DNA of 64,000 nt from Charina bottae (Eukaryota > Chordata > Lepidosauria > Squamata > Charinaidae): NCBI GenBank assembly GCA_023362775.1, contig JALMGJ010000003.1:82779355-82843354 (forward strand). The letters run 5' to 3'. Below, piece by piece: positions 48,388-58,748 of the stretch. The first letter of the stretch is position 1, and each line of letters opens with the position of its first letter. The position numbers and the translations under genes were made by a program. The notes beneath the pieces are model-generated. The model worked only from the letters and a program-made list of their open reading frames with translations. It was not told where the DNA came from and did not search any database.

Positions 48388-48751
48388 TGTTGGTGTATTA
48401 TTCTTCAAGGAGTAAGTCACAAGCCTTATTAGGTAAGCACCTGCAAACTTTTAAAGGTCAGGCAGCATGTGATCCAGGTTGAAGAGTATAAAGGAACCTG
48501 TCTGCCTGCCCCGCCCTGCTTCCTTCTTCTGCTTCTACTCCTGCTTGCTTACTACTTATCTTTTCTGGTGAGTGATGAAAGAATTGTAACACTTCCAGGG
48601 TTCTGGAAGAGACCTGTAAATAGTATCTGTTTGAATGAGTAGCTAATACAACTGTAACTGATTTACTACAATGACTGGTGTCATTTATTGGTCTCTGAAT
48701 GCTAATCGCTTTCTGATACTCTGCGTGTGCAAGAAAACACACACACCAACA
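48388..48751 (+). repeat. copia 5' LTR
   Basis: Begins TGTTGGTG and ends CACCAACA, a perfect terminal inverted repeat. I count about 12 differences from the 3' LTR over 364 positions. It carries a TATA box and the CTTCTTCTGCTTCTACTCCT pyrimidine tract. Confidence 0.95.
48487..48492 (+). promoter_or_regulatory. LTR TATA box
   Basis: TATAAA in GAAGAGTATAAAGGAACC, 100 bases into the LTR and conserved in the 3' LTR. A plausible start of the element transcript lies about 30 bases downstream. Confidence 0.6.
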
Positions 48752-48770
48752 GGTTATGGGGCCAGAATGC
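48752..48770 (+). promoter_or_regulatory. copia primer-binding site (half-tRNA type)
   Basis: GGTTATGGGGCCAGAATGC directly follows the LTR. It is complementary at about 16 of 19 positions to the anticodon-arm region of initiator methionine tRNA, not to its 3' end. This is the Drosophila copia priming mode, in which a cleaved 5' half-tRNA is the primer. The tRNA sequence is from memory. Confidence 0.75.
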
Positions 48771-48938
48771 ACAAAGAGAGACCAGCTCAGCAGCAGCTTG
48801 TTTGCATCTGATGAAAAGTAAACAAGGCAAGTGAAGTGTTTTTCTCTTTGAAGCTGCCAGGAGGTTTCTAGCAGCTATCTGTTTGCAGAAAAGCTAAGCT
48901 GAGAGGAATTTATGAGGTGCTTTGTGAAGATAGAAGCC

Positions 48939-49680
48939 ATGGCTGTTTATCAGTCCTTAGGAATGCCGCTCGAGCAATTGTCAGAAACTAACTACATAAC
49001 TGGAGTTTAAAAATGGAAATGTACCTTCAGAGGGAAGATTTATGGACTCCGATTGGCGAGCCAACTCCAGCAAATCCCAGCAATACATGGCTTAGGCTGG
49101 ATGAGTGTGCCAGAGTGTCTAATTTTTTGGGAGTTGAAGACAGTCAGCTAGTGAATGTGCATAGCTTGCAGTCTGCAAAACAACTCTGGGATGCACTGAG
49201 AGATTTGTATGTAAAAGCAACAGCAGGAAGTAAGGTTTCTCTAACTAGAAAACTTTACAAAGCCTATCTGTCAGAGGACGGCAGCCTGCCTGAACATTTA
49301 CACTCCATACAGCAGCTGTTTGTAGAATTGCAAGAGAGAGGAATGGAGTTTACACCTCTAACAAAAGCATCCATTATTTTATCTTCACTGAATGAAACGT
49401 GGGATACGTTAATCTGCACCCTCGAAGCAATGCCCGAGGCTGAACTTACTCCTTCATATGTCACTGGATGGCTGCTTGCTGAGTGGGAGAAATGACAAGA
49501 ACGGCACTCATCTCCACCCATTTCTTCTGATAAGCTACAGCATGGAAAGGCGAGAGAAGGGAGGGGCAATCAGGCTGAGGAAACAGCTCTAGCCAACCGC
49601 CAATGTTTCAATTGTGGCTCAGCTGGACATTTACAGAAAAAGTGTAATTTATTGCCTAAAGATCGAAAGACAGAAAGGCA
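48939..49680 (+). pseudogene. copia gag, broken
   Basis: The likely start is ATG 48939 (MAVYQSLGM). A one-base deletion near 49000 moves the frame into the 160-codon stretch 49013-49492 (MEMYLQREDLW ... LLAEWEK). An in-frame TGA at 49493-49495 precedes the nucleocapsid part, which has one zinc knuckle, CFNCGSAGHLQKKC (C-X2-C-X4-H-X4-C), at about 49609-49650. Another shift near 49680 separates gag from pol. The protein packages element RNA in related elements; this copy cannot make it. Confidence 0.88.
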
Positions 49681-49953
49681 ATGCGAAAGGAGGCTCTTCA
49701 AACAACACATATTGCACAAGTTCATGAAAAATATGATTATGATTTCTGGGTGTTAGATTCTGGTGCTAATTGCCATTTATCAAATTGTAAAAGTTCCTTT
49801 GTTTCACTGTCTAAAACTAATAGACAAAGTGTTTCTATGGCTGATGGGTCTACAATAGAAATCATGGGTCAAGATGACATGTATCTATCTTGTTTGGGAG
49901 AAACTGTTAAAGATGTTCTGTTTGTTCCTAAATTGCAAACTAACCTTCTATCT

Positions 49954-50117
49954 ATCTATCAGAGATTTTGCTTCTATCTGTGCTCCTGCCCTCTGAAGAT
50001 GCTGGCCACAGATGCTGGCGAAACGTTAGGAACCACAACTTCCAGAACACGGCCACACAGCCCGGAAGACCCACAACAGCCATTGAACTCCGGCCGTGAA
50101 AGCCTTCGACAATACAT
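49954..50117 (+). mobile_element. Penelope-type terminal fragment inside copia pol
   Basis: A 164-base insertion flanked by a perfect 13-base duplication TAACCTTCTATCT (49941-49953, 50118-50130). It contains the CTCTGAAGATGC ... GGCGAAACGTTAGGAACC and CGGCCGTGAAAGCCTTCGAC segments that recur widely in squamates and turtles as terminal parts of Penelope-like elements. Removing it in thought restores protease-to-integrase linker continuity (NLLS-VAQL), which fixes its limits. Confidence 0.8.
49988..50033 (+). ncRNA. hammerhead-ribozyme-like core in the fragment
   Basis: CCT/AGG can form a short helix I around CTGAAGA (49993-49999). The stem GCTGGC / GCTGGC (two wobbles) closes helix II, and GAAAC (50020-50024) follows. 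Order and invariant bases fit a small type I hammerhead with minimal helix III, as known from Penelope elements. Confidence 0.5.
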
Positions 50118-53016
50118 TAACCTTCTATCTGTAGCCCAATTAGTAGCAGCTGGATATGTCATAACATTTAAGAAAGATGGTTGTGAGATATGTAAGAATG
50201 GTAAGTTGTGTGCAACTTGTGTACAAAGAGATTCATTGTACATAGTACAGAATGTTAAAAGCCAAGTTGCAAAAGCTGTAATTGGCAACATCCCAATTCA
50301 TGATCAGTGCATACATTTGCACAGGAGATTTGGTCATGCAAATTATAGATACATAGCACAAATGCCACAGTTACAGTATGTGCTGACCTGAAGTTGAAAC
50401 CTTCTGATAAATATCTGGACTGTGTAGTTTGCAAGGAATGTAAAACACAGAAGGCTCCTGTGAGTAAGCACAGACACAGAGTTACAACTAGACCTCTTGA
50501 AATTGTTCATTCTGACATTATTGGTCCTTTTGCTCCAAGTTTGGGACAAGCAAGATTCATAATGACCATAATTGATGATTTTTCAAGATATACATTTATC
50601 TATCTGTTGAAACAAAGATGAGGCAATTGATAAATTTAAAAGTTTTGTAACATGGGCAAATTGAAATTTTCCAAAACCTGTGTCTGCCCTACAATGTGAT
50701 TGTGGAGGGGAATTTCTTTCTAATGCTTTTACAAAATTCCTAACAGAGAAGGGGATATAACAAATTCTTTCTAACCCTTACACTCCACAGCAAAATGGAG
50801 TTGCTGAAAGGAAAGGTAAAATGCTTCAAGAAGCTATGATGTATTTGCTTAAAGATGCAAAATTACCTTTTCAGTGTTGGGGTGAAGCAGTATCAACTGC
50901 CTGTTATGTTCAGAACAGACTGTTTAATTGTGTGATTGAGGACACTCCATTTCATTTGTTTTATGGTGTGAAACCAAAAGTAAACCATCTCAGAGTTTTT
51001 GGCAGTGCTGCATGGGTTCATGTGCCAAAACAACAGAGGAAAAATGGAGGTTCCAAAACAAAGAAAGCAATTTTTGTTGGGTATGAACAAAGCCAAAGAT
51101 GCTACAGGTTCATATTAGGCGATAAATTAATTATAAGCAAGAGTGCTTCATTTGTAGAACAAAACTGGGGAAAAATAAATTCCAGTTCGCAAGTTGATTT
51201 GCAACCAGGGCAAAGGCAAGAACTTGCTGATAGAATTTCACAAGATTCTTTGCCAAATGAGTTCATTAAACAAGAGGAGCAAGCTGTAAATCTGTCTGAT
51301 GAGACAGATGCTACTCAGGAAAGTGAGGGAAGACAGAATATTAACCCTGTTAGCCCTGTAATACCTCACAGGTCACAGAGGAGTAATAAAGGAATTCCTC
51401 CTCAACATTTTGAGGTGGATATGGTTAAAGCCTTCCATGTTTACTCTGAACCAGAGTCTTTACAGCAAATAAATGATATGCCACCTGAGATTGCAAAATG
51501 CTGGTATCAATTCAACAGGAATTAGATTCCTTGAAAGAAAATAAAACTTGGAAATTAGTTAATCTACCTCCCAATGAACGTTGTCTGGGTTGTAGATGGG
51601 TCTTCAAACTGAAAAAGAATGCTAGTGGGAAAATTCAAAAATACAAAGCAAGGTTAGTTGCTAAAGGATTTTCTCAAAGAAAACAATTAGACTTTGACAA
51701 AACTTTTGCACCTGTTACAAAGGGTGAATCAATCAGATTGTTGCTGAAAGTTGCTGCACTAAAAGGTATGCCACTTTATCATTATGATATTCAAACTGCA
51801 TTTTTGTATGGTGAATTAGACCAGAAATTGTACATGCAACAACCACCTGGTTTTGAACAAGGTAAAAATTTAGTATGTGAACTACAAAAATCAATTTATG
51901 GTTTGAAACAAGCAGCTTGCTGCTGGAACCTAAAATTAGATGAAACACTGCAAAGTTTTGGTTTTGAAAAAGGGAAGGCAGATCCATGTGTTTATGTTAA
52001 GAAAGACAAATGAAGTTTTATGTATTTGTGTTTATATGTTGATGATTTACTGTTACTTACTTCATCAGAAAAACAGTGACATGATTTTGAAACATACATG
52101 AAGAACAATTTTACATTAAAGAATCTTGGCATAGTAACAAATTACTTAGGCTTGGAAATACAGAGGAAAAGATGGTAGTTTCCTGGTATACCAAAGTAAT
52201 AAGATCAAGAGACTTCTAGAGGAGTTTAATATTCAGGAATGTAAATCAGTCTTAACCCCTATGCTTCCTGAATTCCAGAAGGAGGTGGGAGAACTTGAGT
52301 TATCTGAGGCAGATGGGTTTAGATCTGCGATTGTATGTTTATTGTACATTGCAAATAATTCTCGCCCTGATATTTCTAATGCTGTTTCAATTTTAAGCAG
52401 AAAAGTAGAAAAGCCAACTTCTACTGGAAAAGCAGCATTGAAAAGACTCTTTAGATATTTGCAAGGCACAAAGGATTACTGTCTGAGGCTTTCCGCTTCT
52501 GGGACAGGAGAATTACAGGCATATGCTGATTCAGACTGGGGAGCAGACCTAAATGATCATAAGTCAACTTCTGGAGCTATAATACAATATGCTGGCTCAA
52601 CAATTGCCTGGCATTCTAAGAAACAGACACTTGTTGCTCTTTCTACAGCAGAAGCAAAATTTTATAGCTTAGCACACATCTGTAATGAGATTGTATGGTT
52701 TAAGCAATTGTTAAAAGATATAGGCATGGAATTGCATCAGCCTGTAACTGTTTTTGAAGATAATCAGGCTTGTATTCATGTGGCACAGTCTGAGGGTTGT
52801 AGGAACAGAACTAAGCATATTGACATACGATACTATCATGTCAAGGATTTAATAGCCAAAGGTGAAATCATGTTAAAGTACTGTGACTCAAAAGACACAA
52901 TTGCTGATTTTCTAACAAAGCCCCTTGCTGCAGTAAAACACAAGGAGTTAACTGAAAAAATTGGGTTGTGACTTACACCTTTAGTATAATAAGAGGAGTG
53001 TTGGTGTATTATTCTT

Positions 53017-54971
53017 TTTGTTTCAAAGTTTTTATTATTTTTTACAACAAAGATAAAAAACTACAAAAAACAAAAAACACTACAAACAAAAAAAAACATT
53101 AAAAGTATAAAAACACAAAAGAAAAGACTTTTAGAAAGTTACGTACATACAGGTGACTTTCAGCTTTCAACAGCAAGAATATACAACAATTCCCATAAAC
53201 AAACCCTTCCTCTATATCAAACCATAATCACATTATTTCTATAAATCCCTCCATTAACACATATACAAACCTCTAATACAATTGCTCCTTCCCCTTACAT
53301 AATATATATATACACACATATATTTAAATTTCTACTTCAAACTTCCCTCCCTCTTAAAAAATAACCCATTTAATTTTTTCCCTTTCTACCACTATTTTAT
53401 ATACTTCTGTCTACACAATAGACATCAAATTATAGAAACAAATAAATTGTCTGCCTTTATAATAAACAATCTTAACCCTATTAGATCTAAAAAACAGTAT
53501 AAAACATTATAATATATTATCAATATCCTTTAAGTTTTACAGATCTATAACCCTATAAATCCTAATCCAAACCATAAGAAAAGAAAAGAAAAAAAATCAT
53601 ATTAGTCTCATTATCAATCCAATTAAATATTCTTAATTTTTATAAATTGTCTACCTTTATAATTAACAATCTTAACCCTAATTATGCTTAAAAACAATAT
53701 AAAATATTACCAGAACTTGTCAATACCTTTTAAGTCTTAGAAATCAAAAATTCTGTAAATCATGTTAACCTCATTATCAGTCCAATTAAATATTCTTAAT
53801 TTTTTACTCCTCCTCAAAATATACCAGGGCATTTAAATATTTCACCATTACACCAACAGCATTTTTTTTTACAGAGATCTGACAGCCCAACAGCCCCCAA
53901 AAATACAAACTTTCCAGCGAAAGAGAAAAAAAACTCCCACATAACGTACTCTTCTTTCCCATAACATTGATTGAAATAGTCATAACATTTCCCCCGCTTG
54001 GCAGTTCCTTGTGCAGTTCTAAGGTTAAACAATTGTTTTAATCCCATAAACACCAATCTAGAGTTTTCAGCTGAGAATATTTCATTCTCCCCCACAACAG
54101 TAAAAACGCCATCTTTTCCAACGTCTTCTTCTTCTATCATAGTATTTTCATATAGTTGTTTCATTTTAACTAGAATCTCATCTCGAATGTTCCAAACAGT
54201 CTGTATAATAATTTGACAACCCTTTGAAAAAATATCTTCTTGCTGACAACGTAATTCTCTGAGATCTTCTTTAAAATCTTCCATTGTACAAACAGTAAAT
54301 TATAGCACACCCTAAAAAGTTAACTCACAAAAATAGAGGTTAATGAATTAATCCAAAATTAACCAAAGAAAATATACTAGCAGACAATTTGGAAAAAAGT
54401 AAACAGAAAGCCTAAAGTTTAGAATAAGAAATGTGTAGAAAGAACACTCCAACCTTGAAATTCAGCAACAAAGATAACAATGGAAAGGCAATGTTGCAGC
54501 TCTCAATATAACCCAGATTTTGGGGGGGGGGGGGGAAGCCAAAACTTTTTTTTATATATATATATAGTTAAACATCTCCAAAAATAACTATAATCACCAA
54601 GAGATTCCGCTTTTTCTTACTGTAAAAAGCTTCTCTTAAGATACAAAACTTAAAAAAACAAATTGGGTGCTTAAGTGGGAAGGCACGACTTATTTCCCCT
54701 TTAAGGAGTTACATATGTGGCTTAGAAAAAGATTAAATCCCAGCCTCCCAGTGTAGTCTTACCGCTCAGTCGCAGACGCTGTCTATGATCTCCTAGCTAC
54801 AACTCACCGTCTGGAGGACAAATGGGTCGATTCTCAGCGTTTTCCTTAATCCGGAAAAACACCTGGGGCTACAAAAAACCTGCCTGTGCCCAAAAAAACT
54901 ACTATGCTGCCAGCTCTGCCCATGGAGCTCACAGGCAAAGTTGTTCAGTCGGCCATTTCTCACAGGAAGTC
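53017..54971 (-). mobile_element. full-length ORF1-only L1-like element, copy 2
   Basis: Minus-strand insertion into the copia 3' LTR. It starts ACTTCCTGTGAGAAATGGCC near 54970 and ends in an A-rich tail at 53017. The duplication is 14 bases (53003-53016, 54972-54985). Its leader of about 687 bases aligns by eye with that of the 4.9-kb copy (shared GACTGAAC, GGGCTC/GAGCTC, GTTTTTTxGGGC segments). One ORF of 156 codons is followed by about 800 bases of pyrimidine-rich 3' UTR. No reverse transcriptase is present. A 14-base G-run lies near 54522-54535 on the plus strand. Confidence 0.88.
53814..54284 (-). CDS. ORF1-like protein of L1-like element, copy 2
   Basis: An uninterrupted 156-codon frame beginning MEDFKEDLRELRCQQEDIFS. 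It shares the start, the position after a leader of about 690 bases and the motif pair CYGKEEYVMW / LGAVGLSDLC with the 153-codon ORF at 5595-6056. The first 50 residues look amphipathic-helical and could form a coiled coil. It lacks any nuclease or polymerase motif. I do not recognise a named domain. Confidence 0.6.
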   Translation of the reverse strand: MEDFKEDLRELRCQQEDIFSKGCQIIIQTVWNIRDEILVKMKQLYENTMIEEEDVGKDGVFTVVGENEIFSAENSRLVFMGLKQLFNLRTAQGTAKRGKCYDYFNQCYGKEEYVMWEFFFSFAGKFVFLGAVGLSDLCKKKCCWCNGEIFKCPGIF

Positions 54972-55336
54972 GGTGTATTATTCTTCAAGGAGTAAGTCAC
55001 AAGCCTTATTAGGTAAGCACCTGCAAACTTTTAAAGGTCAGGCAACATGTGATCCAGGTTGAAGAGTATAAAGGAACCTGCCTGCCTGCCATGCCCTGCT
55101 TCCTTCTTCTGCTTCTACTCCTGCTTGCTTACTACTTATCTTTTCTGGTGAGTGGTGAAAGAATTGTAACACTTCCAGGGATCTGGAAGAGAACTGTAAA
55201 TAGTATCTGTTTGAATGAGTAACTAATACAACTATAACTGATTGACTACAATGACTGGCGTCATTTATTGGTCTCTGAATGCTAATCGCTTTCTGATACT
55301 CTGCGTGTGCAAGAAAACACACACACCAACCTATGA

Positions 55337-56929
55337 CTCCTTCAGAACAAAGCTATTAAGGATATGAACCCAAAGTGTTTGTTCTGCTTAATGAAATTGT
55401 GATGAGGCCTGTTCTGGAGGCAACCAAGGAGATGCCAAAAACATGTTCTCATGTTTTATTAAAGTGCATATCAGTGAAGATGTTCTCATGGAAGAGAACA
55501 AAATAAAATATTCATGCTCCAAGATAATGTGCAATAAAAGCCACTAGAAAGGGTGGTGTCCTGCTACAGGCATAATTTCAATGTGCAATATTTTGATCAA
55601 CTCCCAAGTGCAGATTAGGGCCCCTATCCTCACAACCCATTTTTCACATTCTCTAGAAAACCACAATGGACAAATATAATACTGGCTACATTAATCTGTC
55701 CCTTTTCTGGATACAGTGGGCAAAGGAGACCCATTTAAAGAAAAGAAATATTTTCTATTCAAAGAAATAGAACGGGAGATAAATGTCTTCATCAATGGAT
55801 CAAAAAAATCAAATGCCCCACAGAAGTAATTTTATTTCAGATAAAATCTTTATTAAAATTTGAAGGAACCCCCCTTGCCCCCAATACCAGCTGTTCTCTT
55901 TTGACAAGCTAATGTCCATTAATCTGACTTGTCACCATTGTACCAACTGTTATGGTTTGTCAGATAAGCCTCATTTCCTACTAGGATGACTTTAGGGTAA
56001 AGCACATTGACTTTATCTGTGCCTATGTAAGATTTGGAAGCACCGATTGAATGGGAGAGTTAAGAATTTACAAGATCAGAGTGAAAATGGAGAGGAAATG
56101 TAAGTTTTGTCTGCCCTGCTGTGCTATTGAGGAAAATTCCTCTTTGGAAGCTGTTATTTGATTTGAGGGGAAATATCAATTTGTAGTATGAGACTTCATT
56201 CTAATGCAAATGCTAGCTGTAATATTATGTTTAAATAAATAAAGCATCACATCTCAATCCTGACTTCCCCCAAAGGAACTTGTGGGGGGATTATCTCATA
56301 TGAGCTGCACAATGTTAGGTGAGGTATTTTAAACTAAGGTTTTGAATCCCTATTTTCTCTGCTACATTTCTCTGTATTCTTCTTAAAAAGTGTTGGAAAT
56401 CATAATTTCCAAACATTGTTTTTCAATGTACTGGTTATACTACCATCTGTGATAGGACACCATCCTGTACCATTTGCAAGGCAGGGCATAGATGTGATGG
56501 TAGCACAACAGTATTTGAAAGCTTGGCTTTGACTTTGCTGGAAATATTTTTGAACTTCAAATAATACCGCATTGCCACATGATCACATTGCCAATATTGC
56601 CTTGAATTCTGAATGTTGTGTTCCAAACACTTGTGGAGAACAGTAGTTGGGGAAGGCTGGTTGAGTTTATTCCACCCACATCCTTTTGAATGTCTACGGC
56701 AGATATCTGATTATAATTAAAATGTTTACATACATCACATTTAATTCCTGCATAATTCCTCTGAGCTAATCCTGATCTCAGCAGAAGTGCTTGTAGTTTC
56801 CAAGATTACTTTTAGCTACTACTGTATTCCATGTCATATATAAGAAGTCCAAAGAAAGGTGTGTGGAAAACAAAGTTCAAGGTTGTGAAAGTATTTTCAA
56901 TACTTTTTACTTTATGATATATAGTATAT
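55337..56929. other. non-coding, nothing recognised
   Basis: Sequence between two retroelement blocks. No gene, SINE or MITE is recognised. Confidence 0.5.
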
Positions 56930-57000
56930 ATGGAACAACACCAGAGGCTCCAAACACCAGTTGCTCATAGATAGAGCAGTTGCCTGAGACTCAAGGTCTA

Positions 57001-57496
57001 GACAAACCAATCTGAGCACAGCCTGGATTGACTACAGGAAAGCCTCCATGCCACACACATGGATCTGTGAATGCCTGGCACTATGCAAAGTCAACAGGAC
57101 ACTAAGGACCTTCCTCAAGAACTCAATGGGACTGTGGAAGACAACACTGGAAGTCAACTCAAGACAACTCACACAAGTGGCCATCAACTGTGGCATATAC
57201 CAAGGTGATGCACTGTTCCCACTGCTGTTCTGCATGGGCTTGAACCCCCTCAGCCAGATTATCATAAGAATTGGATATGGATACAAGTTCAAGAGTGGAA
57301 CTACCATCAGCCACCTCCTCTACATGGATGACATCAAGCTGTATGCTAAGAGTGAACAAGACATCAACTCACTGATCCACCTGACACGGATCTACAGTGA
57401 GGACATTGGGATGTCATTTGGACTAGAGAAGTGTGGCCGGATGGTAGTAAAGGGAGGGAAGGTAGTTAAGATTGATGGGGTGGAACTCAACATTGG
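57001..57496 (+). pseudogene. R2-group LINE reverse transcriptase fragment
   Basis: The frame contains MPHTWICECLALCKVNRTL, motif B as GIYQGDALFPLLFCMGLNPL, catalytic LLYMDDIKLYA (YMDD at about 57322) and DIGMSFGLEKCGRM. The upstream part of motif A has lost two or so codons (AWIDYRKASMPH) and an in-frame TGA precedes it near 56983. Normal elements of this type have a much longer N-terminus. Confidence 0.85.
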
Positions 57497-58748
57497 CGAT
57501 CACTCGTAGCCGAGTAAGATTGTCTTCCAAAGGTAAAATTTTAACAGTGGATCCGTAAGTGGCTATAAAGGCCAATTCTGGATCCGCACAACCTCCCACA
57601 ATGAGGGCATAGGTTTCCGGGTGGGAGACGGTCATGATGAGGGTTTGCCTGACGTGCTTTCCTTTTAGCTCTTTTCTCCCTTTCGCCCTGTACTCGTGCT
57701 TCTTCAAAGTCCATAGCTTCCCAGTTCTCAATGCTGATATTACATTTTTTAAAATTAGCTTTGAGAGTATCTTTGAATCTCTTTTGCTGTCCACCAATAT
57801 TCCATTTTCCATTCTTAAGTTGGGAGTAAAGTAGCTTCTTTGGAAGACGATGGTCAGGCATTCAAACAACATGACCGGTCCAGCGAAGTTGATGTTGGAT
57901 GATCATTGTTTCAATGCTGGTGGTTTTCGCTTCTTCTAATACGCTAACATTAGTCCGCCTATCTTCCCAAGTAATTTGCAGAATTTTTGGAGGCAGCGTT
58001 GATGGAATCTTTCAAGAAGTTGGAGGTGGCGTTTGTAGAGGGTCCATGTTTCACAGGCGTACAGAAGGGTTGGTAGTACAATGGCTTTGTAAACAAGCAT
58101 TTTGGTCTCCCTGCGAATGTCCCGATCCTCAAACACTCTACACTTCATTCGGGAGAAAGCTACACTCGCAGAGCTCAGGCGATGCTGAATTTCAGCGTCG
58201 ATGTTGGCTTTTGTAGATAGATGGCTGCCGAGATAAGAAAAGTGGTCGACATTTTCTAGTGACACACCTTTAAGCTGGATTGATGGTGCTGCGGAGGGAT
58301 TGGTTCGAACTTCCTGGTAGAGCACTTTGGTTTTTTTAATGTTAATCGAGAGGCCGAGCTTTTCATATGCTTCTGCAAAGATGTTTAGGATAGTTTGAAG
58401 ATCTTCTTCGGAGTGTGCACAGACTACATTATCATCAGCATATTGAAGTTCTATAACAGAAGTTGTAGTTACCTTATTTTTTGCTTTCAGCCTACTAAGA
58501 TTAAAAAGCTTTCCATCTGTTCGATATATAATTTCTACACCAGTAGGAAGTTTCTCTTCAACAAGGTGTATAATAATAGCGATGAAGATAGCAAATAAGG
58601 TTGGAGCAATAACACATCCCTGTTTAACGCTGGATTCCACTTTAAATGGATCGCTTTGAGAGCCATTGTTATTCAGGACTGTTGCCATCATGTCGTCATG
58701 GAGTAGCCACAAGATGTTCACAATTTTTTCTTGTTCACAATTCACAAT
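57497..58748 (-). mobile_element. AP-endonuclease-type LINE 3' part with C2H2 finger
   Basis: Minus-strand LINE inserted into the R2-group element. It is 5'-truncated within reverse transcriptase and ends at the motif complementary to GGCGATCACTCGTAGCCGAG. Short repeats of AATTCACA at 58737-58757 mark the junction; a clean target duplication is not evident (CTCAACATT versus CACAAATT). The family is widespread in animals. I place it near RTE/Jockey-like LINEs without certainty. Confidence 0.8.
57541..58745 (-). pseudogene. reverse transcriptase C-terminus with zinc finger, frameshifted
   Basis: The 269-codon frame 58745-57936 includes VKQGCVIAPTLFAIF (motif B), LQYADDNVVCAHSEEDLQ (YADD), FSYLGSHLS and LYACETWTLYKRHLQLLE. 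After a shift near 57960 and a TGA near 57862, the frame to 57541 has RLPKKLLYSQL and ends with a C2H2 finger, CPHCGRLCGSRIGLYSHLR (C-X2-C-X12-H-X3-H). A C-terminal finger is characteristic of this LINE type and may bind nucleic acid. Confidence 0.85.

Larger units (their letters stand above)
49681..52971 (+). pseudogene. copia pol, broken
   Basis: Domains in order: protease (FWVLDSGANCHLSN, about 49745), disrupted by the insertion at 49954; integrase zinc-binding part (HRRFGHAN, then CVVCKECK); integrase core (HSDIIGPF, IIDDFSRY; CDCGGEF near 50697; QQNGVAERKGKML near 50790); reverse transcriptase (WVFKLKKNASG, YHYDIQTAFLYGELDQ, YGLKQAACCW, YVDDLLLL near 52034); RNase H (ADSDWGADLNDHKSTSG, STAEAKFYSL, EDNQACIHVA, RTKHIDIRYYHVKD) ending at 52971. 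Stops and shifts occur near 50388, 50619, 50757, 51523, 52011, 52077 and 52174. The element is dead, but its domains are all present. Confidence 0.9.
48388..55331 (+). mobile_element. Ty1/copia LTR retrotransposon with nested insertions
   Basis: The element has two 364-base LTRs, a primer-binding site, gag and pol in copia order (protease, integrase, reverse transcriptase, RNase H), and a purine-rich tract before the 3' LTR. Five-base duplications TATGA flank it (48383-48387, 55332-55336). It is split by a 164-base Penelope fragment in the protease region and by a 1,955-base L1-like element inside the 3' LTR. The integrase-before-reverse-transcriptase order, the YVDD motif and the RNase H ending separate it from Ty3-type elements and retroviruses. 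Confidence 0.95.
52999..55331 (+). repeat. copia 3' LTR, interrupted
   Basis: The LTR is present as 52999-53016 plus 54986-55331, which sum to the same 364 bases as the 5' LTR. A 14-base stretch GGTGTATTATTCTT is duplicated on each side of the intervening L1-like element. The final base is C where the 5' LTR has A. The purine-rich AATAAGAGGAG at 52988-52998 is the probable polypurine tract. Confidence 0.93.
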
